The notes beneath the pieces are model-generated. The model saw only the letters and a program-made list of their open reading frames with translations, had not been told where the DNA came from and did not search any database. Of a stretch of 28,032 bases of DNA, positions 6,940-14,571 are shown piece after piece. Within the stretch, counting starts at the first letter, position 1. Each line of letters starts with the position of its first letter. The stretch is from contig CAKTQP010000024.1 in assembly GCA_934597165.1 (NCBI GenBank), positions 1 through 28,032 of the forward strand. Direction: 5' to 3'. The position numbers and the translations under genes are program-made. This DNA comes from an uncultured Oscillospiraceae bacterium (lineage in GTDB: Bacteria > Bacillota > Clostridia > Oscillospirales > Oscillospiraceae).

Positions 6940-6985
6940 CCCGGTTCACCGCTGATAGCAGTTCGAACCGGGTCATTTCTTTTGT
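6932..6985 (+). terminator. Intrinsic terminator of the mini-ORF array
   Basis: Perfect 16-bp inverted repeat (6932-6947 with 6965-6980), followed by a T-rich stretch. Confidence 0.9.
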
Positions 6986-6998
6986 GTCTTTGAGTTGG

Positions 6999-7033
6999 AA
7001 AAACGCCCCGGCTGATGATGCCATCAACCGGGG
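6999..7033 (-). terminator. Terminator of ylmH-DUF896
   Basis: On the minus strand, a 12-bp stem (7006-7033, one G-T pair, 4-base loop) is followed by C, G and five Ts. It lies just past the DUF896 stop. Confidence 0.85.
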
Positions 7034-7041
7034 TTTGTCCG

Positions 7042-7266
7042 TTATACCTCAGGCGGACGCTTCTTCTTCGGCAGCTTCCGCTTGTTGCCGTGGGCGTCCA
7101 CAATGTACGTGTGCTCCAGCTGTCCCACCAAAGAAGCCTTCACTGCGTCGATATATATCCGGCGCAGCTTTGCCTGCTCCTCTTTTTCCTCCGCCGTCAA
7201 GCCCTCTGCCTTGGATTTCCGAGCCAGTTGGTTGATGCGGTCGATCTGTGCTTGCGTTACGGGCAT
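7042..7266 (-). CDS. DUF896 family protein (YnzC-like)
   Basis: A 74-residue cytoplasmic protein with the family core: INQLARKSKAEGLTAEEKEEQ followed by LRRIYIDAVKASLVGQLEH. The C-terminus is Lys-rich (KRKLPKKKR). Bacillus YnzC belongs to this family; its molecular role is not established. An in-frame extension upstream exists, but ATG 7264-7266 has AAGGAGTG at proper spacing and gives the family length. It lies 38 bases after ylmH and shares its terminator. Confidence 0.85.
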   Translation of the reverse strand: MPVTQAQIDRINQLARKSKAEGLTAEEKEEQAKLRRIYIDAVKASLVGQLEHTYIVDAHGNKRKLPKKKRPPEV

Positions 7267-7304
7267 ATCCTTTGCCACTCCTTTATAAAATAGATTTGAA
7301 CTTG

Positions 7305-8102
7305 TTAAATATAGCGCTCCACGGTGATGGACACCCGCCCCTTTCGGCTCAGTCCACCCACCTCCGCCAATCGGCATTTCCCCATGCCCCGGCAGGCCAG
7401 TACATCTCCCTCTGCCACCGCTTGGTCAGCGTGGGTACATTCCAGATGGTTCAGGGAAACCCGTCCGCTGGAGATGGCCTCGGTCATCTTCGCTCGGCTA
7501 GTGCCAAATCCGATGGCCGCCACAGCGTCCAGCCGGAGGGAAGAGACGGTGCCGTGGATGATCTTTTTGGCGATTAGTGGAACGGACAGCTCTGACAGCG
7601 GGATTTCAGACAGCTTCAGTTTGACCCGGCCAGCCTGGGTGAAGTTTTCCCGTAGGTAGGGCAGGATCTCCGGCAGAAGCAGAATATCACAGCTGTGCTC
7701 GGACACCAGCAGGTCGCCCACCGTCTCCCGACGGATACCCAGACCCATCAGTGCGCCCAAAATGTCCCGGTGTCCCAATGTGTCCCCTTCGTACCAGACC
7801 GCCCGCAGGGCGGCCAGCCCATAGGGTTCCGGCAGCTCGTCCTCCGGCTCCAGCCAGTCCGGCAGGAAGACGCACACTTGCCGCTCCGCTTCCGGGTAGC
7901 CGCCTTCAAACCGGTGGGAGGGGTGCCCCAGGGCGGCGATGAGCTGTTTGGCCAGGGCACACTCTCTGGGGGTCAAAAACGGAGTGCGGCAAGGCTCGCA
8001 CTTGCGCACGGCGCCCACCGACTGATCCAGCACCCGGCGCAGCAGCAACCGTTCCTCCGGCGTGTGTCCCAGGTGATTGCAAAGTTCCGTCTCTCGTCCC
8101 AT
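7305..8102 (-). CDS. ylmH: YlmH-like S4-domain RNA-binding protein
   Basis: A 265-residue protein. The N-terminal two thirds match the YlmH fold, with blocks EGGYPEAERQVCVFLPDW and GHRDILGALMGLGIRRETVGD. The C-terminal S4 domain (about 185-255) contains RLDAVAAIGFGTSRAKMTEAISSGRVSLNH. In Bacillus, YlmH binds ribosomes and has been implicated in ribosome-associated quality control. Start ATG 8100-8102 has AAGGAGGG upstream (8110-8117); longer in-frame starts lack such a site. The usual neighbours (ylm/divIVA cluster) are not visible; DUF896 follows. Confidence 0.88.
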   Translation of the reverse strand: MGRETELCNHLGHTPEERLLLRRVLDQSVGAVRKCEPCRTPFLTPRECALAKQLIAALGHPSHRFEGGYPEAERQVCVFLPDWLEPEDELPEPYGLAALRAVWYEGDTLGHRDILGALMGLGIRRETVGDLLVSEHSCDILLLPEILPYLRENFTQAGRVKLKLSEIPLSELSVPLIAKKIIHGTVSSLRLDAVAAIGFGTSRAKMTEAISSGRVSLNHLECTHADQAVAEGDVLACRGMGKCRLAEVGGLSRKGRVSITVERYI

Positions 8103-8133
8103 CGGCCTGCCCTCCTTGTCTGTCAGTCCCATT

Positions 8134-8162
8134 ATTGTAACAAAGGGGAGTGGCGGCGTCAA
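8134..8162 (-). promoter_or_regulatory. ylmH promoter
   Basis: Minus strand: TTGACG (8157-8162), 17-base spacer, TACAAT (8134-8139). Confidence 0.65.
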
Positions 8163-8196
8163 TGCAGGTTCGTGGCAGGATTTGTGCAGGTCGCCA

Positions 8197-8225
8197 TTGT
8201 ATTCCGATACAGAATCCGGTATAAT
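8197..8225 (+). promoter_or_regulatory. Promoter of the lipoprotein-DUF815 operon
   Basis: TTGTAT (8197-8202), 17-base spacer, TATAAT (8220-8225). It lies divergent from the ylmH promoter. Confidence 0.7.
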
Positions 8226-8264
8226 CAAACCAATCTCGGCATCTGAAGAAAGGGGTTGTTCCCG

Positions 8265-8786
8265 TTGACCAAACAACGTCATATCTATCGCATCACCGCC
8301 GCCGTCCTGACCGCCGCCCTGCTCCTGCTGCCCGGCTGCGGCACCTTGGGGAGTGGCAGTGCGGTCTCTTCCGCACCCGCTCAGGTGGAGGTGGAGAAGG
8401 AGTACGCACGATTTCCGCGGTTCCAGGATCGCAAGGTGAACCAGGACAATCGGGTGCTCACCCTCACCAACTGGAAGAAAAGCCCCTTTCGCCTGGTCTA
8501 CACCCTGTCCATCTGCGGGCAGACCATCTATGAGTCGCCGACGCTAGAGCCGGGAGAAAAGCTGGACTGGGATATTTTGGCCTATTGCAAGGAGAGCTGT
8601 GACTTGGATATCACCGCCACCGCCTTTTCCATGGAGGGGAAGGAGGAGAACAGCGTGACCCAGACCATCCATCTGACCCTGCCCAAGGCCAAAAAAGCCA
8701 AGAAAAAAACACAGAAAAAAGCGAATCAGCAGACCGACCAAGGGTCGGCTGCTGTGACGCAGACAGAGGGGAAGGATACACCGTGA
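8265..8786 (+). CDS. Predicted lipoprotein of unknown function
   Basis: About 173 residues. A basic N-terminus (KQRHIYR) and a hydrophobic stretch end in LLLLPGC, a lipobox-like site, so the mature protein should be lipid-anchored outside the membrane. The middle is a beta-rich domain (TLTNWKKSPFRLVYTLSICGQTIYES). The C-terminus is Lys-rich (KAKKAKKKTQKKA) with a Gln/Thr tail. TTG 8265 is preferred because the GGGG of the ribosome site ends at 8255; the in-frame TTG at 8256 would be too close. Its last bases overlap the DUF815 start (GTGA), so the two are translationally coupled. No known family was recognised. Confidence 0.75.
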   Translation: MTKQRHIYRITAAVLTAALLLLPGCGTLGSGSAVSSAPAQVEVEKEYARFPRFQDRKVNQDNRVLTLTNWKKSPFRLVYTLSICGQTIYESPTLEPGEKLDWDILAYCKESCDLDITATAFSMEGKEENSVTQTIHLTLPKAKKAKKKTQKKANQQTDQGSAAVTQTEGKDTP

Positions 8787-9985
8787 AGAAAAATCATTCC
8801 GCCGCCCTGGCCGGTGTCACCGTCTATCGTCACCTGCTGCAATTACCGCCTCTGGCGGCTCTGACCAAGCTCTTCCGGGCGTTGGAGCAGCAGGACGGCG
8901 TGACTGCCCTGGAGGGGTATACAGAGACCTTTTATGCACTGACCCAGGAGGGGACGGATAGCTTAGCAGATTACCTGGTGGATCAGCTCCGCTATGGCGT
9001 CTCCTCTTACGCCCAGGCGGCCGCCCATGGACAAGCTGGCCCGGTGCTCACCCAGGCGGCAGAGCGGGATCTGGCCGTTTTTGCGGATTTGGCCGCTTTG
9101 GAACCGGCCTCAATCAAGGCAGAGCTAGCGTCTCTGGTGCCGGAGGATTGGCAGGACACCGTACAGACCTTGCCGGAGTGGGGACATGGCTCATTGCCGA
9201 ACTTCGAGGCGCTGACCGCCTTCTATGAGACCCACGGCTGCGGTATCTTCTCTCGTTACCAGGCGTTCGTTTGGCAGGATGGTGCACTGCACCCGGTGAA
9301 GGAGCCGGATTTCGTTCCGGAGGATGCGTTCATTGGCTACGAGCGCCAGCGGGAGCAGGTGGTGGAGAACACCCGCCTGTTGGTCTCCGGACGGCAGGTC
9401 AACAACGTCCTGCTCTACGGCGTGTCTGGCACCGGGAAATCCGCCACCGTCAAGGGTCTGTTGGGGATGCCGGAGTTTGCCTCCCTGCGGCTCATCGAGG
9501 TGCCCAAGGAAGAGCTGTGCGACATCCCCAAACTGGTGCGGGATCTGGCACATCGTCCTCAGAAGTTCATCATCTTCATCGATGACCTGGCCTTTGACAA
9601 GGAAGACCGTACGTTCTCCTCCTTGAAGACCATCCTGGAGGGTGGCCTGGAGCCGCGTCCGGTGAATGTGGCCGTGTACTGCACCTCCAACCGCCGGCAC
9701 CTGGTGCGGCAGAACTTCTCCGACCGGGACGGCGACGAGATCGACGCCAGCGAGACCATTCAGGACAAGACCTCTCTGGCCGACCGGTTTGGCCTGCGTA
9801 TCCTGTTCTCCGAGCTGACCAAGCCTCAGTTCATTGAGATGGCGTTGGATATGGCACAGGCCAAAGGCATCCAGCTGGAACGGCAGGAGCTGCATCGCCT
9901 GGCCGTCCGTTGGGAGGCACGGCACACCAGCCGAAGCCCTCGTTCCGCGCTGCAATTTGTCTCCAGCTTGCAGGGACAAGGTTGA
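8783..9985 (+). CDS. DUF815 AAA-type ATPase
   Basis: A 400-residue protein. The N-terminal helical region (about 1-180) is followed by an ATPase core with Walker A GVSGTGKSA at 213-221, Walker B FIIFIDDL at 262-269 and a sensor-like CTSNRRHL at about 301-308. The conserved ETIQDKTSLADRFGL stretch is typical of DUF815. The physiological role of the family is not established. The GTG start overlaps the lipoprotein stop by 4 bases. A strong terminator follows. Confidence 0.88.
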   Translation: MKKNHSAALAGVTVYRHLLQLPPLAALTKLFRALEQQDGVTALEGYTETFYALTQEGTDSLADYLVDQLRYGVSSYAQAAAHGQAGPVLTQAAERDLAVFADLAALEPASIKAELASLVPEDWQDTVQTLPEWGHGSLPNFEALTAFYETHGCGIFSRYQAFVWQDGALHPVKEPDFVPEDAFIGYERQREQVVENTRLLVSGRQVNNVLLYGVSGTGKSATVKGLLGMPEFASLRLIEVPKEELCDIPKLVRDLAHRPQKFIIFIDDLAFDKEDRTFSSLKTILEGGLEPRPVNVAVYCTSNRRHLVRQNFSDRDGDEIDASETIQDKTSLADRFGLRILFSELTKPQFIEMALDMAQAKGIQLERQELHRLAVRWEARHTSRSPRSALQFVSSLQGQG

Positions 9986-9993
9986 TAATAGAA

Positions 9994-10025
9994 ACAGGCA
10001 CGTCCGTGGGACGTGCCTGTTTTTT
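9994..10025 (+). terminator. Terminator of the DUF815 operon
   Basis: A 12-bp perfect stem (9994-10005 with 10009-10020), 3-base loop, then a run of Ts. Confidence 0.92.
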
Positions 10026-10038
10026 GCGGAAAAGGGTG

Positions 10039-10066
10039 ACTGCCTCACCGGGGGCAGTGAGGCAGT
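10039..10066 (-). terminator. Hairpin downstream of the formate transporter gene
   Basis: A 10-bp stem (10039-10048 with 10057-10066). On the minus strand a short CCCTTTTCC follows, so it is a weak terminator candidate for the transporter gene ending at 10108. Confidence 0.45.
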
Positions 10067-10107
10067 CTAGGAGAACGAACAATATAATCGATATTTGCTT
10101 TGGAAGA

Positions 10108-10887
10108 TTACCCTACCTTCTGTCCTTCCTGGGCGACCAGGTGGTAGGGGAGGGCCACGAAGACGGTGCCGCCTACCATGTTGCCCAAGGTGACGAAGAC
10201 CAGGTTCCATACGTAACCGGAGAGGGTGACGTCCTGGGTGGTGTTGAGCAGGGCGGTGCCGATGATGGTCATGTTGGCGATGCTGTGCTCAAAGCCACAG
10301 ATCATGAAGATGAGGATGCACCAGACCACCATGATGAGCCGGGCGGCCTCATTTTTCAGCCGCACCGAGCACCAGACGGCCAGGCACACGCAGATGTTGC
10401 ACAGGATACCACGGGCGAAAAGCGCCAGAGCACTCTGGCTGACCTTGCTCTGGGCGGTGGTGACAAAGAAACTGGCGATCGCCTCGTTGCCGGTGATGCC
10501 GGTGGCCTGGAAGATGAGGATGAGCACCCAAGAACCCAGCAGATTCCCCACGTAGCACACAAACCACAGGAGGGCGGTGTCTCGCCAGGAGACTGTGCGG
10601 TTCAGGGAAGCGGCGCCCAGCACCAGGTTGTTGCCGGTGAACAGCTCGCACCCGGCGACGATGACCAGACTCAGGGCGGCGGCAAAGACCAGGGAGACCA
10701 GGAATTTCACTGCGGTGGAGCCGGCGGCGGTGGCGAATCCGCCGATGCACATGGCGGCGAAGCTGCCCAGGGCGATGAACATCCCGGCCAGCATGGCGGA
10801 CAGGAAGTAGCCAAAGGGGCGGCTGCGGAAAAAGTCCAGCTTCTTCCGGCCGTTCTCACAAATCGTCAAATAGTCCTCTCTGAACAT
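10108..10887 (-). CDS. Formate/nitrite transporter (FocA/FNT family)
   Basis: A 259-residue integral membrane channel/transporter with about six membrane segments. The FNT signatures are visible: CELFTGNN (80-87), YVGNLLGS (112-119) and GFEHSIANM (198-206), whose His201 is the conserved pore histidine. It moves formate or nitrite across the cytoplasmic membrane. ATG 10885-10887 with TGGAGTG upstream gives the standard length; the in-frame extension upstream would run through the terminator of the leader. It is controlled by a ZTP-riboswitch-like leader, which favours formate as the substrate because formate feeds 10-formyl-THF and purine synthesis. Confidence 0.9.
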   Translation of the reverse strand: MFREDYLTICENGRKKLDFFRSRPFGYFLSAMLAGMFIALGSFAAMCIGGFATAAGSTAVKFLVSLVFAAALSLVIVAGCELFTGNNLVLGAASLNRTVSWRDTALLWFVCYVGNLLGSWVLILIFQATGITGNEAIASFFVTTAQSKVSQSALALFARGILCNICVCLAVWCSVRLKNEAARLIMVVWCILIFMICGFEHSIANMTIIGTALLNTTQDVTLSGYVWNLVFVTLGNMVGGTVFVALPYHLVAQEGQKVG

Positions 10888-10943
10888 GGTAACACACTCC
10901 ATTTCTCTTGTGCTGCCCTTTCTTGTGTCCGCGAGCGGTGAAC

Positions 10944-10978
10944 AAAAAAGGGCAACATGATCCAATCTCATGTTGCCC
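10944..10978 (-). terminator. Leader terminator overlapping the riboswitch core
   Basis: On the minus strand, an 11-bp stem (10968-10978 with 10950-10960) is followed by six Ts (10944-10949). Its 5' arm shares the CUGGGC segment with the aptamer, so ligand binding would prevent termination. Confidence 0.85.
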
Positions 10979-11048
10979 AGACGGTCGGCGATTTTGTCCA
11001 TCCGTGACCTACACTGTGGTGCTCCACATAACCCGTCAGCAGGTCACG
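10968..11048 (-). promoter_or_regulatory. Candidate ZTP (pfl) riboswitch
   Basis: Read on the minus strand, in order: P1 CGUGACCU paired with AGGUCACG (11041-11048 with 11003-11010); CUGACGG in the joining strand; P2 UGUGG-AGCA-CCACA (11015-11028); GUGUAG in place of the usual GGGGAG; a linker; then CCGUCUGGGC. GACGG (11033-11037) can pair with CCGUC (10980-10984), the ZTP pseudoknot with a covarying pair. The departure from GGGGAG lowers certainty. Confidence 0.6.
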
Positions 11049-11067
11049 TTTTTTCAATTATATTACT

Positions 11068-11097
11068 ACAATAGCATGATTTCGGGGGAAAAGTCAA
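11068..11097 (-). promoter_or_regulatory. Promoter of the formate transporter leader
   Basis: Minus strand: TTGACT (11092-11097), 18-base spacer, TATTGT (11068-11073). The start site would lie about 12 bases before the aptamer. Confidence 0.6.
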
Positions 11098-11116
11098 TGA
11101 AAAAAACTGGATTTTG

Positions 11117-12496
11117 TCAAATTTTCAAATCTACCCAATGCCCCTGCCGGAATCGCACGTAGGCCAGGATGAGGCGGCAAGCCTGGTCGGTGAGCACGCC
11201 CAGCCACACGCCGGTCAGTCCCCAGTGCAGACCCAGCACCAGCAGACAGGTGAAGGCGGTACGCACGACTGTGATGCTGGTGACCGAGGCGAAGAGGGTA
11301 TACTTCACGTCGCCGGCGGCGCGGAGGCAGCCCATATAGATGACCGAGGAGATTTGGAAGAAGGTGATGAGGGTGGAGAAGCGCATGATCTCCACGCCGT
11401 ACTCTACGATGTGGGGTTCGTCCGGGAAGTACAAGCCGTAGAACCAGCGGCCGAAGACCACGAAGAGGATGGCGAGGATGAGGGAGATGGTGATGCCGAT
11501 GCGCTGGCACAGATGGCCATAGGTTTTGGCGATCTCCTTTTGCCCCTCACCTAAGCTGCGTCCGGTCAGCGCCACGGCTGCCACCTGCATCCCGTCGCCG
11601 AAGGCGAAACTGATGGTCAGCACGTTCATGCCCACTTGGTGGGCGGCCATGACATCGGTGCCCAGAGAGGCGGCCACCAGGGCGGTGGCGATGAAGCCCA
11701 CGCGCATGAGCAGGTTTTCCACCAAAATGTTCCCGGACAGGTGGAACAGCTCTCGGACGGACTTCCAAGCGGGACGGATTTTGGCCTTGATGATGTGGGG
11801 CAGACTGACAAACCCGTCCGGATGACGCAGGGAGAAGATGCTCATGCCGCAGGCCACGACGGTGCCAAAGACCGTAGCGATGGCCGCACCGGCGATGCCC
11901 AGGGCGGGGAAACCGAAGTGGCCTTCGATGAGCAGGTAGTTGCCGCAGATGTTCAGGACACTGGAGGTGACGTTGGTGGTCATGGCGATGCGGGTGTTGC
12001 CGCTGCCCCGGAGGGCGGCGTTGATGGTCATGGAGACCACACCGAAAATGATGCCGCCCATGATGATACGGAAATAGGTCACGGCTGCCGCGTGGGTGTC
12101 CGGCTGGGAGCCGCACAGGTCGATGATGGGATTGGCCAAGGTGACGCAGAGGGTACTGATGACAGCGCAGACCAGGATGGACATGACCAGAGCGGTGATC
12201 ATGACCTGGTTGGCGTCCTCCCGTCGTTTTTCCCCTAATCGCCGGGCGACCAGGGCGGACAGGGCCACATTGGTGGCGATGAAGAAGGCCAGACCCAGGA
12301 ATTTAGGCTGGGTGGTCAGTCCCACGGCGGCTACAGCGTAGCTGCCTAGGTTGCTGACCATCTTCACGTCGATCATGCCAGCCAGGGCGATGAAAAAGCT
12401 CTCCAGCACGGCGGGCCACGCCATGCCCAGGGTGTTTTTCAGCAGCTCACGGGTGTTTGCCGCTGGCTGGCGCGGCAGTCGGTTTGCGTCTTCCAT
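11117..12496 (-). CDS. MATE family efflux transporter
   Basis: A 459-residue membrane protein with about twelve hydrophobic segments in two homologous halves, as in NorM/DinF-type multidrug exporters. The N-terminal half carries AWPAVLESFFIALAGMIDVKMVSNLG; the second half has the parallel segment MAAHQVGMNVLTISFAFGDGMQVAAVALTG. It exports organic cations or drugs using H+ or Na+ gradients; the substrate is not predictable. The ATG at 12494-12496 follows AAGGAGGAG. It appears monocistronic. Its stop lies about 20 bases before the transporter promoter at 11097. Confidence 0.9.
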   Translation of the reverse strand: MEDANRLPRQPAANTRELLKNTLGMAWPAVLESFFIALAGMIDVKMVSNLGSYAVAAVGLTTQPKFLGLAFFIATNVALSALVARRLGEKRREDANQVMITALVMSILVCAVISTLCVTLANPIIDLCGSQPDTHAAAVTYFRIIMGGIIFGVVSMTINAALRGSGNTRIAMTTNVTSSVLNICGNYLLIEGHFGFPALGIAGAAIATVFGTVVACGMSIFSLRHPDGFVSLPHIIKAKIRPAWKSVRELFHLSGNILVENLLMRVGFIATALVAASLGTDVMAAHQVGMNVLTISFAFGDGMQVAAVALTGRSLGEGQKEIAKTYGHLCQRIGITISLILAILFVVFGRWFYGLYFPDEPHIVEYGVEIMRFSTLITFFQISSVIYMGCLRAAGDVKYTLFASVTSITVVRTAFTCLLVLGLHWGLTGVWLGVLTDQACRLILAYVRFRQGHWVDLKI

Positions 12497-12553
12497 CCTG
12501 GATCTCCTCCTTTACGTCTTTGTAAATATCCATTTTTGACAACATAATATTAC

Positions 12554-12582
12554 ATTATATCATATCCTGTAGTATTTGCCAA
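12554..12582 (-). promoter_or_regulatory. MATE gene promoter
   Basis: Minus strand: TTGGCA (12577-12582), 17-base spacer, TATAAT (12554-12559). Confidence 0.7.
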
Positions 12583-12641
12583 ACGCCCCTGCTTTTTTCT
12601 CCCGGCAGAGGGGAATCCACATTTCCAAGGGGTGAAATTTG

Positions 12642-12650
12642 TGCTATACT
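12642..12650 (+). promoter_or_regulatory. Extended -10 promoter for the HAD gene
   Basis: TGC-TATACT (12642-12650), about 40 bases upstream of the HAD start; no good -35. A second candidate, TTGACA (12536-12541) with TATCAT (12558-12563), lies further upstream. Confidence 0.4.
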
Positions 12651-12689
12651 GGAATGGAACGAATATGCTCGATAAAAGGAGGAATGACC

Positions 12690-13514
12690 ATGGCAATCAA
12701 ATGTATCGCACTGGATCTGGACGGCACCACCCTGGACAAGGACGGAAAACTGCCGGAGGAAAATCGCAAGGCGATCGAAGAGGCCATCGCCCAGGGGATC
12801 GAGATTGTCATCGCCAGCGGCAGAGCCTATGACACCTTGCCCAAGGAAGTCCTGGACATCCGGGGCATCGGTTGGGCCATCACCAGCAACGGCGCCGCCG
12901 TCTACCGCCTGCCTCAGGGGGAAGCGGCCTTCCGTTCCACTTTGCCGCCGGAGGTGGCCAAGGAGCTGTTGGACTGCACGGCGGAGGAAAACGTCAATTA
13001 CGAGACCTTTGTGGCAGGCCATGCCTACACGGACAAAAAGATGTATGACGACCCCATGGCCTACGGCTGCACCGAGTACGGCGCCAAGTATCTCCGTTCT
13101 ACCCGGAAGCCGGTGCCGGATATCCGGGAATTCATCCTGGAGCACCACGCCGAGCTGGACAGCATCGAGCTGGTGACCCACGGCAAGGCGGAGCGGGATC
13201 GGCTGTGGAAGGTGCTGGAGAAGCGCTTCCCTGACCTGTACATCACCTCGTCCTTCTTCCACCTATTGGAGCTGTCCAGCCCCCACAGCGGCAAGCGCAA
13301 CGCCCTGGGGTGGGTGCTGAACCAGCTGGGGCTGACGCCGGAGGAGACGATGGCCTTTGGCAACGCGGATAACGACATTGATATGATCCAGATGGCCGGT
13401 ATCGGCGTGGCTGTGGCGGACGCGACGGAGAGTTGCCGGAAGGCGGCAGACCGGTGTACCGGGGCCAGCTATGAGAGCGGGGTTGCTCAGGCGCTCCGGG
13501 AACTGTTGCAGTGA
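12690..13514 (+). CDS. Cof-type HAD-superfamily phosphatase
   Basis: A 274-residue hydrolase. Motif I DLDGT has nucleophile Asp9 and acid/base Asp11; motif II is IASGR; a Lys near KRNALGW and the motif IV GNADNDIDM complete the site. Cap domain in the middle. Cof-type enzymes dephosphorylate sugar phosphates or flavin and pyridoxal phosphates; the substrate cannot be assigned. ATG 12690 is chosen because AGGAGG ends at 12682; the ATG at 12684 is too close. Start of a plus-strand cluster with the Nudix gene. Confidence 0.9.
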   Translation: MAIKCIALDLDGTTLDKDGKLPEENRKAIEEAIAQGIEIVIASGRAYDTLPKEVLDIRGIGWAITSNGAAVYRLPQGEAAFRSTLPPEVAKELLDCTAEENVNYETFVAGHAYTDKKMYDDPMAYGCTEYGAKYLRSTRKPVPDIREFILEHHAELDSIELVTHGKAERDRLWKVLEKRFPDLYITSSFFHLLELSSPHSGKRNALGWVLNQLGLTPEETMAFGNADNDIDMIQMAGIGVAVADATESCRKAADRCTGASYESGVAQALRELLQ

Positions 13515-13542
13515 TTTTGAAATCGAGAGGGGATTTTTTCAA

Positions 13543-14103
13543 ATGAAATTTGTCAGCATGAAGAAAGTACACGAGGGCAAGTTCCTCAGCCGTTATGACA
13601 TCGTCTATGAGACCATTGACGGCGGCATGAAAAACTATGAAATGGTCAGCCGTGCCAAGGACCGGACGGAATTTGACCAGCTCCATGACCACAAGCCGGA
13701 AGCAGTCATCATGATCATGCACGACCCCAGCGGCGAAAAGCTGCTCATCAACCGGGAGTTCCGGCTGGCCATGGGCGAGTTCATCTACAACTTCCCCGCC
13801 GGTCTGGTGGACGAAGGGGAAGACCTGGACACCAGTGCTGCCCGCGAGCTGCGGGAGGAGACCGGCCTGAAGCTGGTGCGCATCGACGAGTGGATGAAGG
13901 AATCCTACAGCGCCGAGGGCATCTGCGACGAGATGGGCGTGGTCTGCGTGGGTGTGGCCGAAGGGGAACCTATCCCCAGTCCCGACCCGGTGGAAGAAAT
14001 CCAGGCGGCCTGGTACACCAAGGAAGAGGTGCGGGAGCTGCTGCAGAAGGAGCGCTTCTCTGGACGTACGCAGCTGTATGCCTATATGTGGGCAAAAGAG
14101 TAA
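13543..14103 (+). CDS. Nudix hydrolase (ADP-ribose pyrophosphatase-like)
   Basis: A 186-residue protein with a perfect Nudix box (G87 ... E93 ... R101-E-L-R-E-E-T-G108-L). It hydrolyses a nucleoside diphosphate linked to another group; the NFPAG(L/E) segment before the box resembles ADP-ribose pyrophosphatases. The upstream GAGAGGGG is at normal spacing from ATG 13543. It follows the HAD gene by 28 bases, and the next gene starts 6 bases after its stop, so the three are likely one operon. Confidence 0.9.
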   Translation: MKFVSMKKVHEGKFLSRYDIVYETIDGGMKNYEMVSRAKDRTEFDQLHDHKPEAVIMIMHDPSGEKLLINREFRLAMGEFIYNFPAGLVDEGEDLDTSAARELREETGLKLVRIDEWMKESYSAEGICDEMGVVCVGVAEGEPIPSPDPVEEIQAAWYTKEEVRELLQKERFSGRTQLYAYMWAKE

Positions 14104-14109
14104 GCGGTC

Positions 14110-14559
14110 ATGAAGAAGAAAGTGGTCGGCCGTGGGCTGATCGCGGCTCTCATCGCTATCGCCATCATCTTAGGTGTGCAGTATGGGATGGCGTGGCATA
14201 CCTATCGCACGGCGTTGGATTTTCCGGAGGCGGCTCAGGCCAGTGTGGTGGTCTCGGTGCTGTACAGCGACCAGGGGGAGAGCGTGAAGCTGGACGAGAG
14301 CCAGCGGGAAGCGCTGTTCGCACAGCTGAAAGAGGAAGCCTCCTTTGGGGGCGTCGATAACCAGCAGGACAGTGATACCTCCACTACCCAGGAAGCGCGC
14401 GTCTACAGCATCAGTATTGCCTCTAAGGAGTCCTTTACTCTCATCATGGCGTCCAAAGATTCGGAGCAGAACTGCATCACGGGACGAGACACCGTGGTGA
14501 AGCTGAAGGAGCTGCCCAAAACGGTGGCGTTGCTGGATAGCTACTGCAAGACCAAATAG
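14110..14559 (+). CDS. Small membrane-anchored protein of unknown function
   Basis: 149 residues: a KKK start, one hydrophobic segment (about 9-27), then an extracytoplasmic domain with a Ser/Thr/Gln-rich low-complexity part (NQQDSDTSTTQEA) and a C-terminal alpha/beta part. There is no lipobox. I recognise no family. The ribosome site is weak, suggesting coupling to the Nudix gene. Confidence 0.75.
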   Translation: MKKKVVGRGLIAALIAIAIILGVQYGMAWHTYRTALDFPEAAQASVVVSVLYSDQGESVKLDESQREALFAQLKEEASFGGVDNQQDSDTSTTQEARVYSISIASKESFTLIMASKDSEQNCITGRDTVVKLKELPKTVALLDSYCKTK

Positions 14560-14571
14560 AGACCATATGAA

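Larger units (their letters stand above)
6157..6985 (+). other. Mini-ORF array: repeated Shine-Dalgarno/short-ORF modules in one transcript
   Basis: About 820 bases lie between a consensus promoter and a 16-bp-stem terminator, with no ORF longer than about 21 codons that has a good start. Six Shine-Dalgarno-like sites (6294, 6423, 6579, 6628, 6739, 6888) each precede an ATG or TTG by 8-11 bases. Four of the spacers share an A-G-x-C-C-type core. The short ORFs encode MNN, MALVLKLI, MILYKAPIQID, MTY, MEIILKLI and MKLDFKAEQK. The DNA is a mosaic of three repeat families: 6285-6320 with 6590-6655, 6452-6495 with 6769-6812, and GTCGGTGAAG at 6351 and 6851. I do not recognise this element. It may be a micropeptide operon, a structured RNA that interacts with ribosomes, or a decayed mobile segment. 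Confidence 0.55.

Noticed and set aside
12555..13262. A 235-codon minus-strand ORF across the HAD gene
   Set aside because: Shadow of the HAD phosphatase, whose catalytic motifs are clear on the plus strand.
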